The notes beneath the pieces are model-generated. The model saw only the letters and a program-made list of their open reading frames with translations, was not told the DNA's origin and searched no databases. Source: JAAYCU01 sp964401335 (GTDB lineage: Bacteria; Planctomycetota; Phycisphaerae; UBA1845; PWPN01). Taken from it: 64,000 nt of DNA. The DNA lies in NCBI GenBank assembly GCA_964401335.1, contig CAYNYK010000011.1, forward strand, positions 4,433 to 68,432. Reading direction: 5' to 3'. The position numbers and the translations under genes were made by a program. Each line of letters opens with the position of its first letter. Positions within the stretch are counted from its first letter, which is position 1. Positions 46,125 to 54,937 of this stretch are shown here, one piece after another.

Positions 46125-47210
46125 TTACGTATTGGATTGGCTCAAGAGGGGGATCGCAAAACGCTGCTCGATACCCGTACCGCTGACGTATTCCTCGGCC
46201 GTCGGGTGCGCGGCGTCGGTAAAGCCTTCCGGGTAGCGCGGTTTTCCGTGAAGATTCGTGTTGGGTGTAACCAGATCCTCGACGACCTGAATCATTTGCA
46301 CTTCGATGCGATTCCGATAGACGACGTAACGAGCATAGTGACACGGGTAGGAGGCCGTTCCCGATGGGCAGACATGGTAAATTCCATCCTTCTCGACGGC
46401 GCCGGTCAGGTGTAGATGGCCGCAGATCACCGCAACGACCGTCTGGTTGTGGGCGCGCACGATGTCCCAGGTACCGCTTCCGATCATCTGGTAAGTAGGA
46501 AACCCGAAACTCTTTTTCAGGATCGGTTCTTCACGCAGGCAGACCAGCGGGATATGACACGCGACGATTTTCGGCAATTTGGGATGCCGGTCCAGGGCCT
46601 CGGCCAGCCATTGGTTGCGCTTCGGGGTGACCTCCGCTACCAGTTTATGAAAGCTTGAATTGCCCGGATAGGCGTCCACGCTACCGATGCCGTTGGCGTT
46701 ATTAAGGCAAACGAAGTGGACCCCCTTATGCACGAAATCGTAGTTCACGCGGTCCTTGCCGAAGACCTGTTCGTAAGGCCCCTGATAATCGGGATCGCTC
46801 TCGCGTTGGACGACTTCGTGATTACCGATGACCGTGTAGTAAGGGCAACGCAGAGCGGCGAGCGTTTCCTTCGCGAACAGGCACTGAGGCAGCAACAACT
46901 CCAATTCCCCACCATGAATGATGTCACCGGTCAGGATGACGAAATCGGGCATAGGAAAGGCTTCTTCCGTATTGATCGTTTCAATGATGTGATGAACTTT
47001 CGGCGTGGTTTTCGAGTAGCCGCCCTTATCCCCCGGTCTCATCAAATGTGTGTCGTTGAGCTGCACGAACGAGAAGAGCGCCCTGTCCTCGTTTTTTTTC
47101 AGATGACTGCAACTGGCCAAACCGGAGACGGTTACTCCTCCCACGGTCCATGCGGCGTATTTCAGGACATCCCGCCGCCGAAGACGGTCATTGGGCCGGG
47201 TATGGCGCAT
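46125..47210 (-). CDS. Tat-exported calcineurin-like metallophosphoesterase
   Basis: About 361 residues. The N-terminus has a twin-arginine signal (RRRDVLK followed by a hydrophobic stretch) and a possible lipobox (LASC). The dinuclear-metal motifs are complete: LNDTHL (Asp and His), LTGDIIHGG, VIGNHE, ACHIPL and VICGHLHL. These hydrolyse phosphomonoesters or diesters outside the cytoplasm; substrate unknown. ATG 47210 has GAGGAG six bases upstream; a longer frame to 47246 lacks this. Converges with the NRAMP-like gene. Confidence 0.85.
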   Translation of the reverse strand: MRHTRPNDRLRRRDVLKYAAWTVGGVTVSGLASCSHLKKNEDRALFSFVQLNDTHLMRPGDKGGYSKTTPKVHHIIETINTEEAFPMPDFVILTGDIIHGGELELLLPQCLFAKETLAALRCPYYTVIGNHEVVQRESDPDYQGPYEQVFGKDRVNYDFVHKGVHFVCLNNANGIGSVDAYPGNSSFHKLVAEVTPKRNQWLAEALDRHPKLPKIVACHIPLVCLREEPILKKSFGFPTYQMIGSGTWDIVRAHNQTVVAVICGHLHLTGAVEKDGIYHVCPSGTASYPCHYARYVVYRNRIEVQMIQVVEDLVTPNTNLHGKPRYPEGFTDAAHPTAEEYVSGTGIEQRFAIPLLSQSNT

Positions 47211-47428
47211 GATCCACTCCTCACTGGATTGAAGGACTCGGCGCACGAGCGCTGCTCAATCCATATCATCATAAACGAACACGGAGGATCAACAAGTGTT
47301 TTTCAGAAGAAGACAACCGGGATGTTGCCAAAGTTTTTGGCCGAGGGATATGTTGAATCTGTCCGTTCAGGAATTCTCGCCGCTTGCGGAGGAATATATC
47401 GCATGAAGGGGCGGCAAGGGGCGGTGGT

Positions 47429-47947
47429 TCAGCCCTTAAACTGCGCTTCCAACTGGGCCAGTTGCTTCTTGTTCGCGATCCGGTCCGTGGCGTCCATACG
47501 ATCGATGATCAGTCGGCCGTCGAGGTGATCGTTTTCATGCTGCCAGATACGGGCGAGCAAATCCTCGCCTTCCCGCTCGAAAGGTTCGCCATGGACGTTT
47601 ACCGCCCGAATCCGACATTTGCGGGCCCGGTGGATCATCGCATGGATCTCCGGCAGCGACAGGCAGCCTTCCTCCGCCTCCACCGTCCCGACGAGATCGA
47701 GCAGTTCGGGGTTGATATAGACTTGGTCATCTTCCGGTCGGCCGGTCGGGTTGCATACGAAAATTTGCCGACAAACGCCCACTTGCGGGCCGGCCAGCCC
47801 CACCCCGTTGCCTGCCTTCATGATCCGCAACATGCGTTCGGCCAAGGCCGCCACCGAATCGTCAAACTCCTCGATCGGCGCGCACGCCGTTCGTAAACGC
47901 GGATCAGGATAACAGACAATCCGTTCGGGCAATTCACTCACCAGCAT
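47429..47947 (-). CDS. def: peptide deformylase
   Basis: Metalloenzyme that removes the formyl group from nascent N-terminal methionine. All three family motifs are present: GNGVGLAGPQVG, EGCLSLP (metal Cys) and QHENDHLDG (two metal His and catalytic Glu). The variant END in place of the commoner EYDH or EFDH spacing is minor. ATG 47947 gives 172 residues; ATG 47989 would add 14. The gap to the phosphoesterase gene (47211-47428) holds no gene. Confidence 0.94.
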   Translation of the reverse strand: MLVSELPERIVCYPDPRLRTACAPIEEFDDSVAALAERMLRIMKAGNGVGLAGPQVGVCRQIFVCNPTGRPEDDQVYINPELLDLVGTVEAEEGCLSLPEIHAMIHRARKCRIRAVNVHGEPFEREGEDLLARIWQHENDHLDGRLIIDRMDATDRIANKKQLAQLEAQFKG

Positions 47948-48255
47948 CTTCCGTTCACCTGACAAACGGCCCGTGCCGGTCGCAACCATGCGGGCCTGTC
48001 GTATAAATTACCATCTTATTGTAGGCCAAGGCTCGGTCCAGAGCCACTTGACCCTTATCGACCGTTTGTTACGATCAGGGATAGTAACCGCCGTACATGC
48101 ACCCCTGCTGGAAGGGGTCGTGCCGCGCGAAGCAACTTGAAACGGGGAGTCCCGGCCCGGGGACCGGCTTTCCCTATCGGTCGCCGACCTTATGGGGACG
48201 CGTCCATGACCAATGAAGCCTTTGATCCGCGGGTTTTACCGGACCAGAGATCCTA
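47948..48255. other. divergent gap between def and the TPR gene
   Basis: The def side carries a promoter-like minus-strand stretch ATAAGATGGTAATTTATAC, similar to the one before the ROK gene. The middle has a GC-rich hairpin, GTCCCGG...CCGGGGAC-like, around 48149-48164. No convincing gene, tRNA or known small RNA was seen. Confidence 0.35.
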
Positions 48256-49725
48256 ATGCTCAGAAAGTCAGAGAAATCCGACAACGACGAACCATTCGTT
48301 CCACCGACCTTTACTGACGAGGAGATCGGCAAAGCCCGTCAATGCTTCAAGCGGGCCAAGGAGCTGGCCGAGGTTAAAAACTACGATTACGCGATTGAGT
48401 GGTACATCAACGGCCTGAATTTCTGGCCCGAGGCCGTCGAGGAAGGTCATAAACCCTGCCGGGCCGCCGCCCTGTTTCGCGGTGGGAAAAAGCCCTCATT
48501 TGGCGATCAGCGTAAATACAAGCTGAACGTCAAGGACCCCAAGACGGCCATGCTTAACGCGGAAATGCTTCTGGCCATGGCCCCGCAAAACCTTTCCTAC
48601 ATGGAGGCCATGTTCAAGAGCGCGGCCAAGGCCGACTATACCGCCACGGTCATGTGGATCGGCGAGATTTTTTACGAAGCCGCCTGCCGCGAGGACAAAC
48701 CCAACGTCGCCCGCTTCGAGGTCATGCGCAACGTATACGAGGACCTCAGCGACCGCGTGGCCGACGTTCAGCCTGATCTGGGCATCAAATACCTGGAGCG
48801 GGCCGTCGAGGCCCTCGCTCGAATCAGCGACCTCAAACCGCGTGATATGAGCGCGTCCACCGATCTGCGCGACGTAACCGGCAAGCTGACCATCCTCAAG
48901 GGGAAATATTCCTCGGCCAGTTCCTTCCGCGATTCCATCCACGACGCCGAGGCCCAGTCGGAAATCCACGACAAGGAGCGGATCGTGCAATCCGACGACC
49001 GCCTCGATCAGCTCATCGCCACGGCCAAAGCCCGTTACGAGGCCGACCCCACCAAAGCGGCAACCATCAACGAATTGGTCGATCTGCTTTGCCGGCGGGA
49101 ACGCGAAGAGGATGAAAACAAGGCCATCAGCCTGCTGATCAAGGCCTACCAGGACACCAAGGAATACCGCTATAAGTCCCGGGCCGACGACATCCGCATG
49201 AAACAGCTTAATCGCCAGCTACGCCTCAAACAGGACGCCGGCGACCTCGAGGCGGCCAAGGAGCAATTCAAGGAAAAACTACGCTACGAGTTGAAAGTCT
49301 TCAAAGACCGGCTCCGCCATTATCCCTCGGACATGCGTTTGCGGTATGAGTACGGACGCCGGCTCTTCCAGGCCAAGCATTACGATGAGGCCATCCCTAT
49401 CCTCCAGGAAGCTCGGAGTGACCCCAAGACCCGCATTTTTTGTAGTCTTTACATCGGACAGTGCTTCTACAAGAAAGGGTATTACGATCAGGCCATCGAG
49501 ACCTTCCTGGAGGCCATAAAAAACCACGAAATTCCCGACGATGAGCTGGGCCGGCAATTACACTACTGGCTCGGTCGGGCCTACGAGGAAGACGGCCAGG
49601 CGGACAACGCCTTGAAAATCTACGGCCAGCTCATACAATGGGATTATAACTACGGTAAGGGAGATGTTCGGAAACGGATCGACGATCTCCGGAAACAGAA
49701 GAAGAAAGAAAACGATCCCGACTAG
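48256..49725 (+). CDS. cytoplasmic TPR-repeat protein
   Basis: A 489-residue protein with no signal peptide or membrane helix. Helical repeats are clearest at the N-terminus (ARQCFKRAKELAEVKNYDY) and near the C-terminus, where LFQAKHYDEAIPILQEA, GQCFYKKGYYDQAIETFLEA and LGRAYEEDGQADNALKIY are tandem TPRs. The middle part is charged and helical. No enzymatic domain is visible; it is likely a scaffold. It is 27 bases upstream of rpsT, so it may be co-transcribed with it. Confidence 0.75.
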   Translation: MLRKSEKSDNDEPFVPPTFTDEEIGKARQCFKRAKELAEVKNYDYAIEWYINGLNFWPEAVEEGHKPCRAAALFRGGKKPSFGDQRKYKLNVKDPKTAMLNAEMLLAMAPQNLSYMEAMFKSAAKADYTATVMWIGEIFYEAACREDKPNVARFEVMRNVYEDLSDRVADVQPDLGIKYLERAVEALARISDLKPRDMSASTDLRDVTGKLTILKGKYSSASSFRDSIHDAEAQSEIHDKERIVQSDDRLDQLIATAKARYEADPTKAATINELVDLLCRREREEDENKAISLLIKAYQDTKEYRYKSRADDIRMKQLNRQLRLKQDAGDLEAAKEQFKEKLRYELKVFKDRLRHYPSDMRLRYEYGRRLFQAKHYDEAIPILQEARSDPKTRIFCSLYIGQCFYKKGYYDQAIETFLEAIKNHEIPDDELGRQLHYWLGRAYEEDGQADNALKIYGQLIQWDYNYGKGDVRKRIDDLRKQKKKENDPD

Positions 49726-49752
49726 TCGGAAAAACCCTGAGGAGAACTTTTC

Positions 49753-50025
49753 GTGGCCCATTCAATTTCCGCCAAGAAGCGGATGCGTCAGAACGTCAAG
49801 GCCCGTGCTCGCAACCGGGCCCGGAAGAAAATCGTCAAGGAGACGGTACGCGATTTCATGCAAGTCGCCGGCACCGGCGATCAGGCTAAGGCCGCCGATG
49901 CCCTGAAATCAGCCGTCAAGAGGATCGACAAGGTCGCCGCCAAAGGTGCGATTCACAAAAACACCGCAGCCCGGCGAAAATCACGGCTGCAGAAAAAGCT
50001 CAACGCCCTGAAAGCCAAGGTCTGA
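49753..50025 (+). CDS. rpsT: 30S ribosomal protein S20
   Basis: A 90-residue, strongly basic ribosomal protein that binds 16S rRNA. The family pattern is clear: AHSISAKKRMRQNVKAR at the N-terminus, and AAKGAIHKNTAARRKSRL near the end. The start codon is GTG at 49753, following GAGGAG. Length is normal. It is 27 bases after the TPR gene and 12 bases before the TlyA-like gene. Confidence 0.95.
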   Translation: MAHSISAKKRMRQNVKARARNRARKKIVKETVRDFMQVAGTGDQAKAADALKSAVKRIDKVAAKGAIHKNTAARRKSRLQKKLNALKAKV

Positions 50026-50037
50026 TCGGGCCTTACC

Positions 50038-50607
50038 GTGAGCTCCCGCGAAATACCAGACGATCATCCTTACGTCAGCCGAGGCGGCATCAAGTTGGCT
50101 GCCGCGTTGGATGCCTTCAACGTGGTTCCAGCGGGTTGGGTTTGCGCCGATCTGGGCTGCAACGTTGGCGGATTTACCGATTGCTTGCTGCAACGCGGGG
50201 CCGCGCGCGTTTATGCCGTTGATACCGGCTACGGAACTCTGGCTTACAAACTGCGTAAGGATCCGCGCGTGCATGTCATGGAGCGGACCAACGCGATGCA
50301 CGTGCAGTTGCCTGAGCCTGTCGACTTGGTAGTCATCGATGTGGGTTGGACCCGTCAGCAACATATTTTACCGCCCGCCCGCGGACTACTCCGCCCCGAC
50401 GGCCGCATCATCACCCTGATAAAACTCCATTACGAAACCGACGCCGCGCAACTCCGTAGCGGGGTGCTTCCGGCCGAACTAGCCCCCGAGGTTCTGGACG
50501 CCGTGCGCCGAACGATCGAACAACTCGGCTTCCAAGTCGCCGGCCTCATCGAAAGCCCTATCCCCGGCCAGAAAGGTAACCGCGAATGGCTGGCTCTGCT
50601 GATATAA
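50038..50607 (+). CDS. TlyA-like FtsJ-fold RNA methyltransferase lacking the S4 domain
   Basis: A 189-residue protein. YVSRGGIKLAAAL is the linker and start of the TlyA methyltransferase domain, ADLGCNVGGFTDCLLQRGA is the SAM-binding motif I (usual form DxGxSTGGFTD), and VDTGYGTLAYKLR follows as in TlyA. TlyA proteins normally carry an N-terminal S4 RNA-binding domain of about 60 residues and reach about 270; that part is absent. GTG 50038 is the apparent start, 12 bases after rpsT. It probably 2'-O-methylates rRNA, but loss of S4 leaves the target open. Confidence 0.78.
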   Translation: MSSREIPDDHPYVSRGGIKLAAALDAFNVVPAGWVCADLGCNVGGFTDCLLQRGAARVYAVDTGYGTLAYKLRKDPRVHVMERTNAMHVQLPEPVDLVVIDVGWTRQQHILPPARGLLRPDGRIITLIKLHYETDAAQLRSGVLPAELAPEVLDAVRRTIEQLGFQVAGLIESPIPGQKGNREWLALLI

Positions 50608-50660
50608 CTTGTCTTCGGTTACTAAGTTGTCCCGAAATAAAAGAACACGCGAGGATGCGT

Positions 50661-51794
50661 ATGTATTCTTCATTAAGATGCTGTGCTTTAGTGCTGGTTT
50701 TGTTTTTTCGCGCCACGGCGTTCTTAACCGCGGCTCCCCCTTATCCGAAAAGTCCCGTTATCGGCGGTGTTGTTTTCAACTGGTCAACACACACGCGGAT
50801 GGCTTCGGGCAGCGATAATTGGGCGATCACCTGGGCCGACGATGATCATCAATATGCATCCTGGGGTGACGGCGGAGGTTTTGGAGGCACGAACAGCGAC
50901 GGCCGCGTGAGTCTCGGGTTCGCACGCATCGAGGGGAATAGAAAAAATTACACAGGCTATAACGTCTGGGGAGGCAAGAAACCGAAGCAACCCGCCCGTT
51001 TTGACGGAAAAAGCTACGGCGTTCTCTGCGTGGACGGCATTCTCTATAAATGGGTAGGCCCCGGCTCCGGAACGACCTCGTACACGGAGAGCCGGTTGTG
51101 CAAATCCTCGAACCACGGGGCCATGTGGACCAGGGCCTCCTGGGCTTACACGAAAACGCAGGGCCTCATCATGCCAACCATTCTCAATTTCGGCCGCAAT
51201 TACGCGGGAGCACGGGACGACTACGTTTACCACTATTTCATCCGACTCGAGGGCAACCCCTCCAAGCTGAATGTGCATGTGCCCGGCAGGATTGATCTGG
51301 CGCGAGTGTCGAAAACAAAACTGATGGATCAGAACGCCTATGAATTCTTCGCGGGGAACGATGGAGACAATTCCCCCGAATGGACATCCGATCCGGACGC
51401 GCGCCGCCCCGTCTTCGAGAACCCGGCCGGAGTCGGGTGGTGCCTGAGCGTCAGCTATAACCCTGGCCTGAAACGATATCTCCTCTGTACCGAGCATACA
51501 GCTTCGTTCGAGGGTCATCTTGGGATGTTCGATGCGCCCGAACCCTGGGGGCCTTGGACAACGGTGTTCTATGCCCAAGACGCCGAGCTTTTCGGGACGG
51601 GCCGGATCGAGACCGGTACGTTCTTCTGGAACTTCTCCAACAAATGGCTGAGTCCGGACGGCCGAGACTTCGTCCTGATCTTCACCGGCATCAATACCAA
51701 CGACGCGTGGAACACCGTGGAAGGAAGTTTCGGCCTTGCTTCGATCAGGGGTCCGGCGAGCCGTCCGCCTTCTTGGGAGGCAGAACAACGTTGA
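50661..51794 (+). CDS. secreted DUF4185-domain protein
   Basis: A 377-residue exported protein (signal peptide about 1-25, ending AFLTAAPP). The mature part matches the DUF4185 pattern from memory: SDNWAITWADDDHQY, WGDGGGFGG, ILNFGRNYAGARDDYVYHY, AYEFFAGNDGD, and SYNPGLKRYLL. This five-bladed-propeller-like family is common in polysaccharide-degrading bacteria; its activity is not established. ATG 50661 has GAGG six bases upstream; ATG 50655 is too close to it. Confidence 0.7.
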   Translation: MYSSLRCCALVLVLFFRATAFLTAAPPYPKSPVIGGVVFNWSTHTRMASGSDNWAITWADDDHQYASWGDGGGFGGTNSDGRVSLGFARIEGNRKNYTGYNVWGGKKPKQPARFDGKSYGVLCVDGILYKWVGPGSGTTSYTESRLCKSSNHGAMWTRASWAYTKTQGLIMPTILNFGRNYAGARDDYVYHYFIRLEGNPSKLNVHVPGRIDLARVSKTKLMDQNAYEFFAGNDGDNSPEWTSDPDARRPVFENPAGVGWCLSVSYNPGLKRYLLCTEHTASFEGHLGMFDAPEPWGPWTTVFYAQDAELFGTGRIETGTFFWNFSNKWLSPDGRDFVLIFTGINTNDAWNTVEGSFGLASIRGPASRPPSWEAEQR

Positions 51795-51903
51795 TGACAT
51801 GATTGGACTTTCAGGTTTTCTTGTAGCTTATGCCCCCCCCGAATCCTCCCATTTTTCTTCACCCAGGCGGCTCATTGCAACAGATGTTCGTTAAATCCTG
51901 CAT

Positions 51904-51950
51904 AAAAAACGGACGGACGCACCCTAACGAATGCGTCCGCCCGTGGTTTT
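51904..51950. terminator. bidirectional intrinsic terminator
   Basis: A 13-base stem with one mismatch (51909-51921 with 51932-51944), ten-base loop, A-tract on the left and TTTT on the right. It can end both the DUF4185 gene (plus) and the FGE lipoprotein gene (minus). The stem sequence resembles the terminator at 53121-53160. Confidence 0.75.
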
Positions 51951-51985
51951 CTCTCGGACTGCGCCGTCGGCCGTTTGGAAGAGAG

Positions 51986-52855
51986 TTATTCCGGTCGAAC
52001 GAGCCTAAACCCGCGGTCGTCGGAAGTTGATCCCGCATAGTCATTGCTTCTGCGGGCGGAGCGGAGGAATTCGGCGAAGTGCCAGGCTGCTCCACCACGC
52101 ACGACGCGGTATTGGCCGTCTTCCGGGCCCTGTGGATCTGTAGCCGCTCCCGCGGGATAATCGCCATACCAATCCTGACACCACTCGCGGGCGTTGCCGT
52201 GCATGTCGTAAATGCCCCAATCGTTCGGCAGTTTGGACCCTACATCATGCGAAATGTGTTGGCCGTCTGCCTCAGTGTCGCTATTGGCATCGAACCAAGC
52301 ATAGTCGGCCAGGGGTTTATAGTTGGAGTTGAAATCGCCGGGGTCATCGCCAAAGGTGTATTCGGTGGCGCTGCCCGCACGGCAGGCGTATTCCCACTCG
52401 GCCTCGGTAGGCAGGCGTAAATTCTCGCCGCTGTCCGCATTGATCGCGGTAATGAAATCCTGTACATCATTCCAGGAAACACTGTCCACCGGGCGATTGG
52501 GTTCCTGATGAAGTGTCAGGGAGGGGTTATCTCCCATAACGGCTTCCCATTCGGCCTGAGTAACTTCATATTTGCCGATCCAGAATCCTTTGGTCAGAGT
52601 GACTTGATGAGGAGTTTCGTCGTCCTGAGCCAATTCCGAATCGGAACCCATGGTGAAAGTGCCCGCCGGGCAATAGATGAAGTCCATGCCGGCAAATTCG
52701 CGTTCCTCTCCGGCCTGAGGGCCGGTATCAACCGGATCGGGATTGGGTTCCGGCTCCGGCTCCGGCGTGGGCGAAGGGGAAGGGCATCCTTGACCCATGA
52801 CCAAAGCCAAACTAACCGTCAAGATCACCAACCCAATACAATTCTTTCTTAACAT
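51986..52855 (-). CDS. lipoprotein with FGE-sulfatase (SUMF1-like) domain
   Basis: A 289-residue lipoprotein. The signal peptide ends in LVMGQGC, followed by a Pro-Glu linker (PTPEPEPEPNPDP). The remaining 230 residues are an FGE/SUMF1 domain: GKYEVTQAEWEAVMG, RPVDSVSWNDVQDFI, LRLPTEAEWEYACRAG, GIYDMHGNAREWCQDWY and RVVRGGAAW. The catalytic cysteines of true formylglycine-generating enzymes are not present in the RGGAAWHFAEFLRSARR segment, so a binding role is more likely. Its leader, signal peptide, linker and terminator are shared with the next gene upstream. Confidence 0.85.
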   Translation of the reverse strand: MLRKNCIGLVILTVSLALVMGQGCPSPSPTPEPEPEPNPDPVDTGPQAGEEREFAGMDFIYCPAGTFTMGSDSELAQDDETPHQVTLTKGFWIGKYEVTQAEWEAVMGDNPSLTLHQEPNRPVDSVSWNDVQDFITAINADSGENLRLPTEAEWEYACRAGSATEYTFGDDPGDFNSNYKPLADYAWFDANSDTEADGQHISHDVGSKLPNDWGIYDMHGNAREWCQDWYGDYPAGAATDPQGPEDGQYRVVRGGAAWHFAEFLRSARRSNDYAGSTSDDRGFRLVRPE

Positions 52856-52885
52856 GATGTGTCCTCCATAAACGGGTGTAAAACG

Positions 52886-52908
52886 AACCGCTCCCTGGCA
52901 GTTCAACC
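52886..52908 (-). promoter_or_regulatory. conserved leader element of lipoprotein cassette A
   Basis: A 23-base block 30 bases before the ATG, identical at 19 of 23 positions to the block at 54542-54564; all four differences are transitions. Both genes also share the GGAGGA Shine-Dalgarno context and, further upstream, TGTCGAGAC (53014-53022 and 54662-54670). A role in regulation is inferred. Confidence 0.5.
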
Positions 52909-53120
52909 TGCTGACCGAATAGTACCCTACAATACAAACACGAAGAAACCACGCGTTTATCACATGTTCACAAAGATGAGAGATACCGACAGCCTAACCC
53001 CCAAAACGTTCGCTGTCGAGACCTGTCAAGATATTTTATGTTATTGATATTGTAACCGTTCAGGCCGTAACTCCGGGATTTGTTCGGACTTTGATCGGGA
53101 GTATGCTGAGCTCCGCGGAG

Positions 53121-53160
53121 AAAAACGGGCGGACGCGCCTTGGCAGACGCGTCCGCCCGT
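53121..53160 (-). terminator. intrinsic terminator of lipoprotein cassette B
   Basis: A perfect 13-base stem, ACGGGCGGACGCG (53125-53137) with CGCGTCCGCCCGT (53148-53160), and a ten-base loop. An A-tract at 53121-53125 becomes the T-tract on the minus strand. It lies 40 bases past the stop of the gene ending at 53200. Confidence 0.75.
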
Positions 53161-53199
53161 CGTTTGTAAATGCAGCCTGTCGGCTGTTCGGTCGAAACC

Positions 53200-54516
53200 T
53201 TAATCGACATCGAGAATGATATAGCCGACCGTGGTTTCCAGGTTGTCCGATCTTGTGGCCGCCGTCTTGAAGCCGACCACGCTGCTGCTGGCATCCACGT
53301 CCCAGGCCGGACAGGCGTAGGGATCCGTTCCATCCGGATCGGCCGGTACGGTGAAGGCTACCCCGCCGGTGCTGTACTGCAAATACCAGTCGGCCAGAAA
53401 AACGTAGTCTTCGTAGACGCCTCCCGGCACGATGCTCATGCTGCCGGCGAAGCCGACCAGGCCGTTGTTGTTCGTCGAGCCGTCGATCTGATTACCCAAC
53501 GCGGCCTTGGTAAAGCCCGGTCCCGGCAAGGCGCCGGCCGCTACGCGCTGCGATCCGCCCACGCGATCGTCGGCCGTCGCATCGGCGAAGAAGGCGAAAT
53601 TATCCGCGCCGATGGCCACACCGAAAGCCGAGGCTGCTTCGGCATTAGCCATGGCGATCACGGCTTCATTGGCCAGGTCCACCAGGAACGCCATCGGGTA
53701 GCCCTGATCGTCCACGGCAACGATGTGGCCGTCGTTCATCTTCATCTGCGCATCGCCGACGCCTTCGGGCGCCACGATTTGCACCGGGGCCGCATCCGGT
53801 GTATCGATGTCATAAATGAAGAACGTGTCGTTCGCGACGGCGACCACGGTCTTGCTGGCCGCATCCACCGCCACCTGGGCTACCTGGAACGCGGAATCGG
53901 CCGGGTTCTGAGCAAATGCGATCAACGCAGGCTCATCGCCGCTGACATCGATCACCTTGATGATCTTGCCGTCAGCCACGTCGTTCTGGCTGCAAATGAC
54001 CGCGCAGTAGGGGCCGTCGGCCTGGATGCTGCCCGGGGCATCCTGGCTCTTGATCGTGTTCAGCCTAATCTGATCCGCGGTGAACTGATTCAGCGTACCC
54101 GTATCGACATTCAGAGCGTGGACTTGGAAGGCAATACCGCTGCCTACATGGCCAACGAGGAAGATGGTCCGTCCGCCCACGGCGAAGGCCTTCGCGTCAT
54201 AGTTTTCGGCACCGGCAACCGCGGTTCCGTCGGTCGGGGCTTCGGAGGGGATGATGTACGAAACACCGGTGGTCGCACTGGTCCCAAAGGCGATAAGATC
54301 ATCACCGCACTGCAAACCCGCATCATGTCGGACATCAATATCGGTTTTTACGATAGTGAGGAACGGTTCGGGTTCCGGTTCGGGTTCAGGTTCGGGTTCA
54401 GGTTCCGGTTCCGGTTCCGGTTGCGGTTGCGGCCCCGGCGAGGGGCATCCTTGTCCCATCATCAGGGCCAGACCAATCGTCAAGCTCACAAGCCAAAAGA
54501 AATTCTTTTTCAACAT
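53200..54516 (-). CDS. lipoprotein with beta-propeller-like domain and Pro-Glu linker
   Basis: A 438-residue lipoprotein. The signal peptide ends in LMMGQGC, followed by a (Pro-Glu)n linker of about 22 residues encoded by a hexanucleotide repeat. The mature domain has repeated strands of WD/propeller spacing (AGLQCGDDLIAFGTSAT, AVGGRTIFLVGHVGSG, VAVDAASKTVVAVANDTFF, NDGHIVAVDDQGYPMAFLV). I cannot name the family. The first 36 residues are closely similar to those of the FGE lipoprotein downstream, but the cargo domain is unrelated. GGAGGA precedes the ATG. Confidence 0.65.
   Translation of the reverse strand: MLKKNFFWLVSLTIGLALMMGQGCPSPGPQPQPEPEPEPEPEPEPEPEPEPFLTIVKTDIDVRHDAGLQCGDDLIAFGTSATTGVSYIIPSEAPTDGTAVAGAENYDAKAFAVGGRTIFLVGHVGSGIAFQVHALNVDTGTLNQFTADQIRLNTIKSQDAPGSIQADGPYCAVICSQNDVADGKIIKVIDVSGDEPALIAFAQNPADSAFQVAQVAVDAASKTVVAVANDTFFIYDIDTPDAAPVQIVAPEGVGDAQMKMNDGHIVAVDDQGYPMAFLVDLANEAVIAMANAEAASAFGVAIGADNFAFFADATADDRVGGSQRVAAGALPGPGFTKAALGNQIDGSTNNNGLVGFAGSMSIVPGGVYEDYVFLADWYLQYSTGGVAFTVPADPDGTDPYACPAWDVDASSSVVGFKTAATRSDNLETTVGYIILDVD
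54366..54431. repeat. hexanucleotide repeat encoding the Pro-Glu linker
   Basis: About 11 imperfect GGTTC(C/G/A) units in phase with the reading frame, encoding alternating Glu-Pro and then Gln-Pro. Whole-unit gain or loss would change linker length without shifting frame, so length variation between strains is expected. Confidence 0.85.
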
Positions 54517-54937
54517 GATACATCCTCCAAAAAAAAGACCAAACTACTCCTTGGCGGTTCAACCAAGAAACGCGAAAGAACCTATTGCGGTGTAAAACAT
54601 TACACACAATATGCTTTCAAGAATGGGGAGGCGAGGATAGCTTAATCTGCGGAGGACCTCTTGTCGAGACAGTGTTGATGCTTTTTTATAATAAATATAA
54701 AACAAATGCGACCGGCTTCCGGCTTCTCAACTTTTGTCACGCGATCGCCTGACGGCCGATCGTCACTTTTGTGTTTTTCCTGCCTGTATCATGCAGGAAT
54801 CTAAGCGCGGTACAGACATTGCGACCGTTTCAGAGTGCTTTTTTGCGATTTCGACATCTAATCCAACTTTCGCAGATCGGGGATATGGAAAGGCCTGGCT
54901 ACAGCACCCGTCCCGATTCTCTTCAAAGGTCGGCACT
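54517..54937. other. intergenic region between lipoprotein B and the GTPase operon
   Basis: Holds the lipoprotein B leader element (54542-54564), the upstream motif TGTCGAGAC (54662-54670) and an AT-rich stretch (about 54680-54710) suited to a promoter or UP element. No gene is seen. The GAP1-like gene ends at 54938 without an obvious terminator. Confidence 0.45.

Noticed and set aside
47990..48255. Small structured RNA such as SRP RNA between def and the TPR gene
   Set aside because: GC-rich hairpins are present, but the conserved SRP loop motif is not; support is too weak to annotate.
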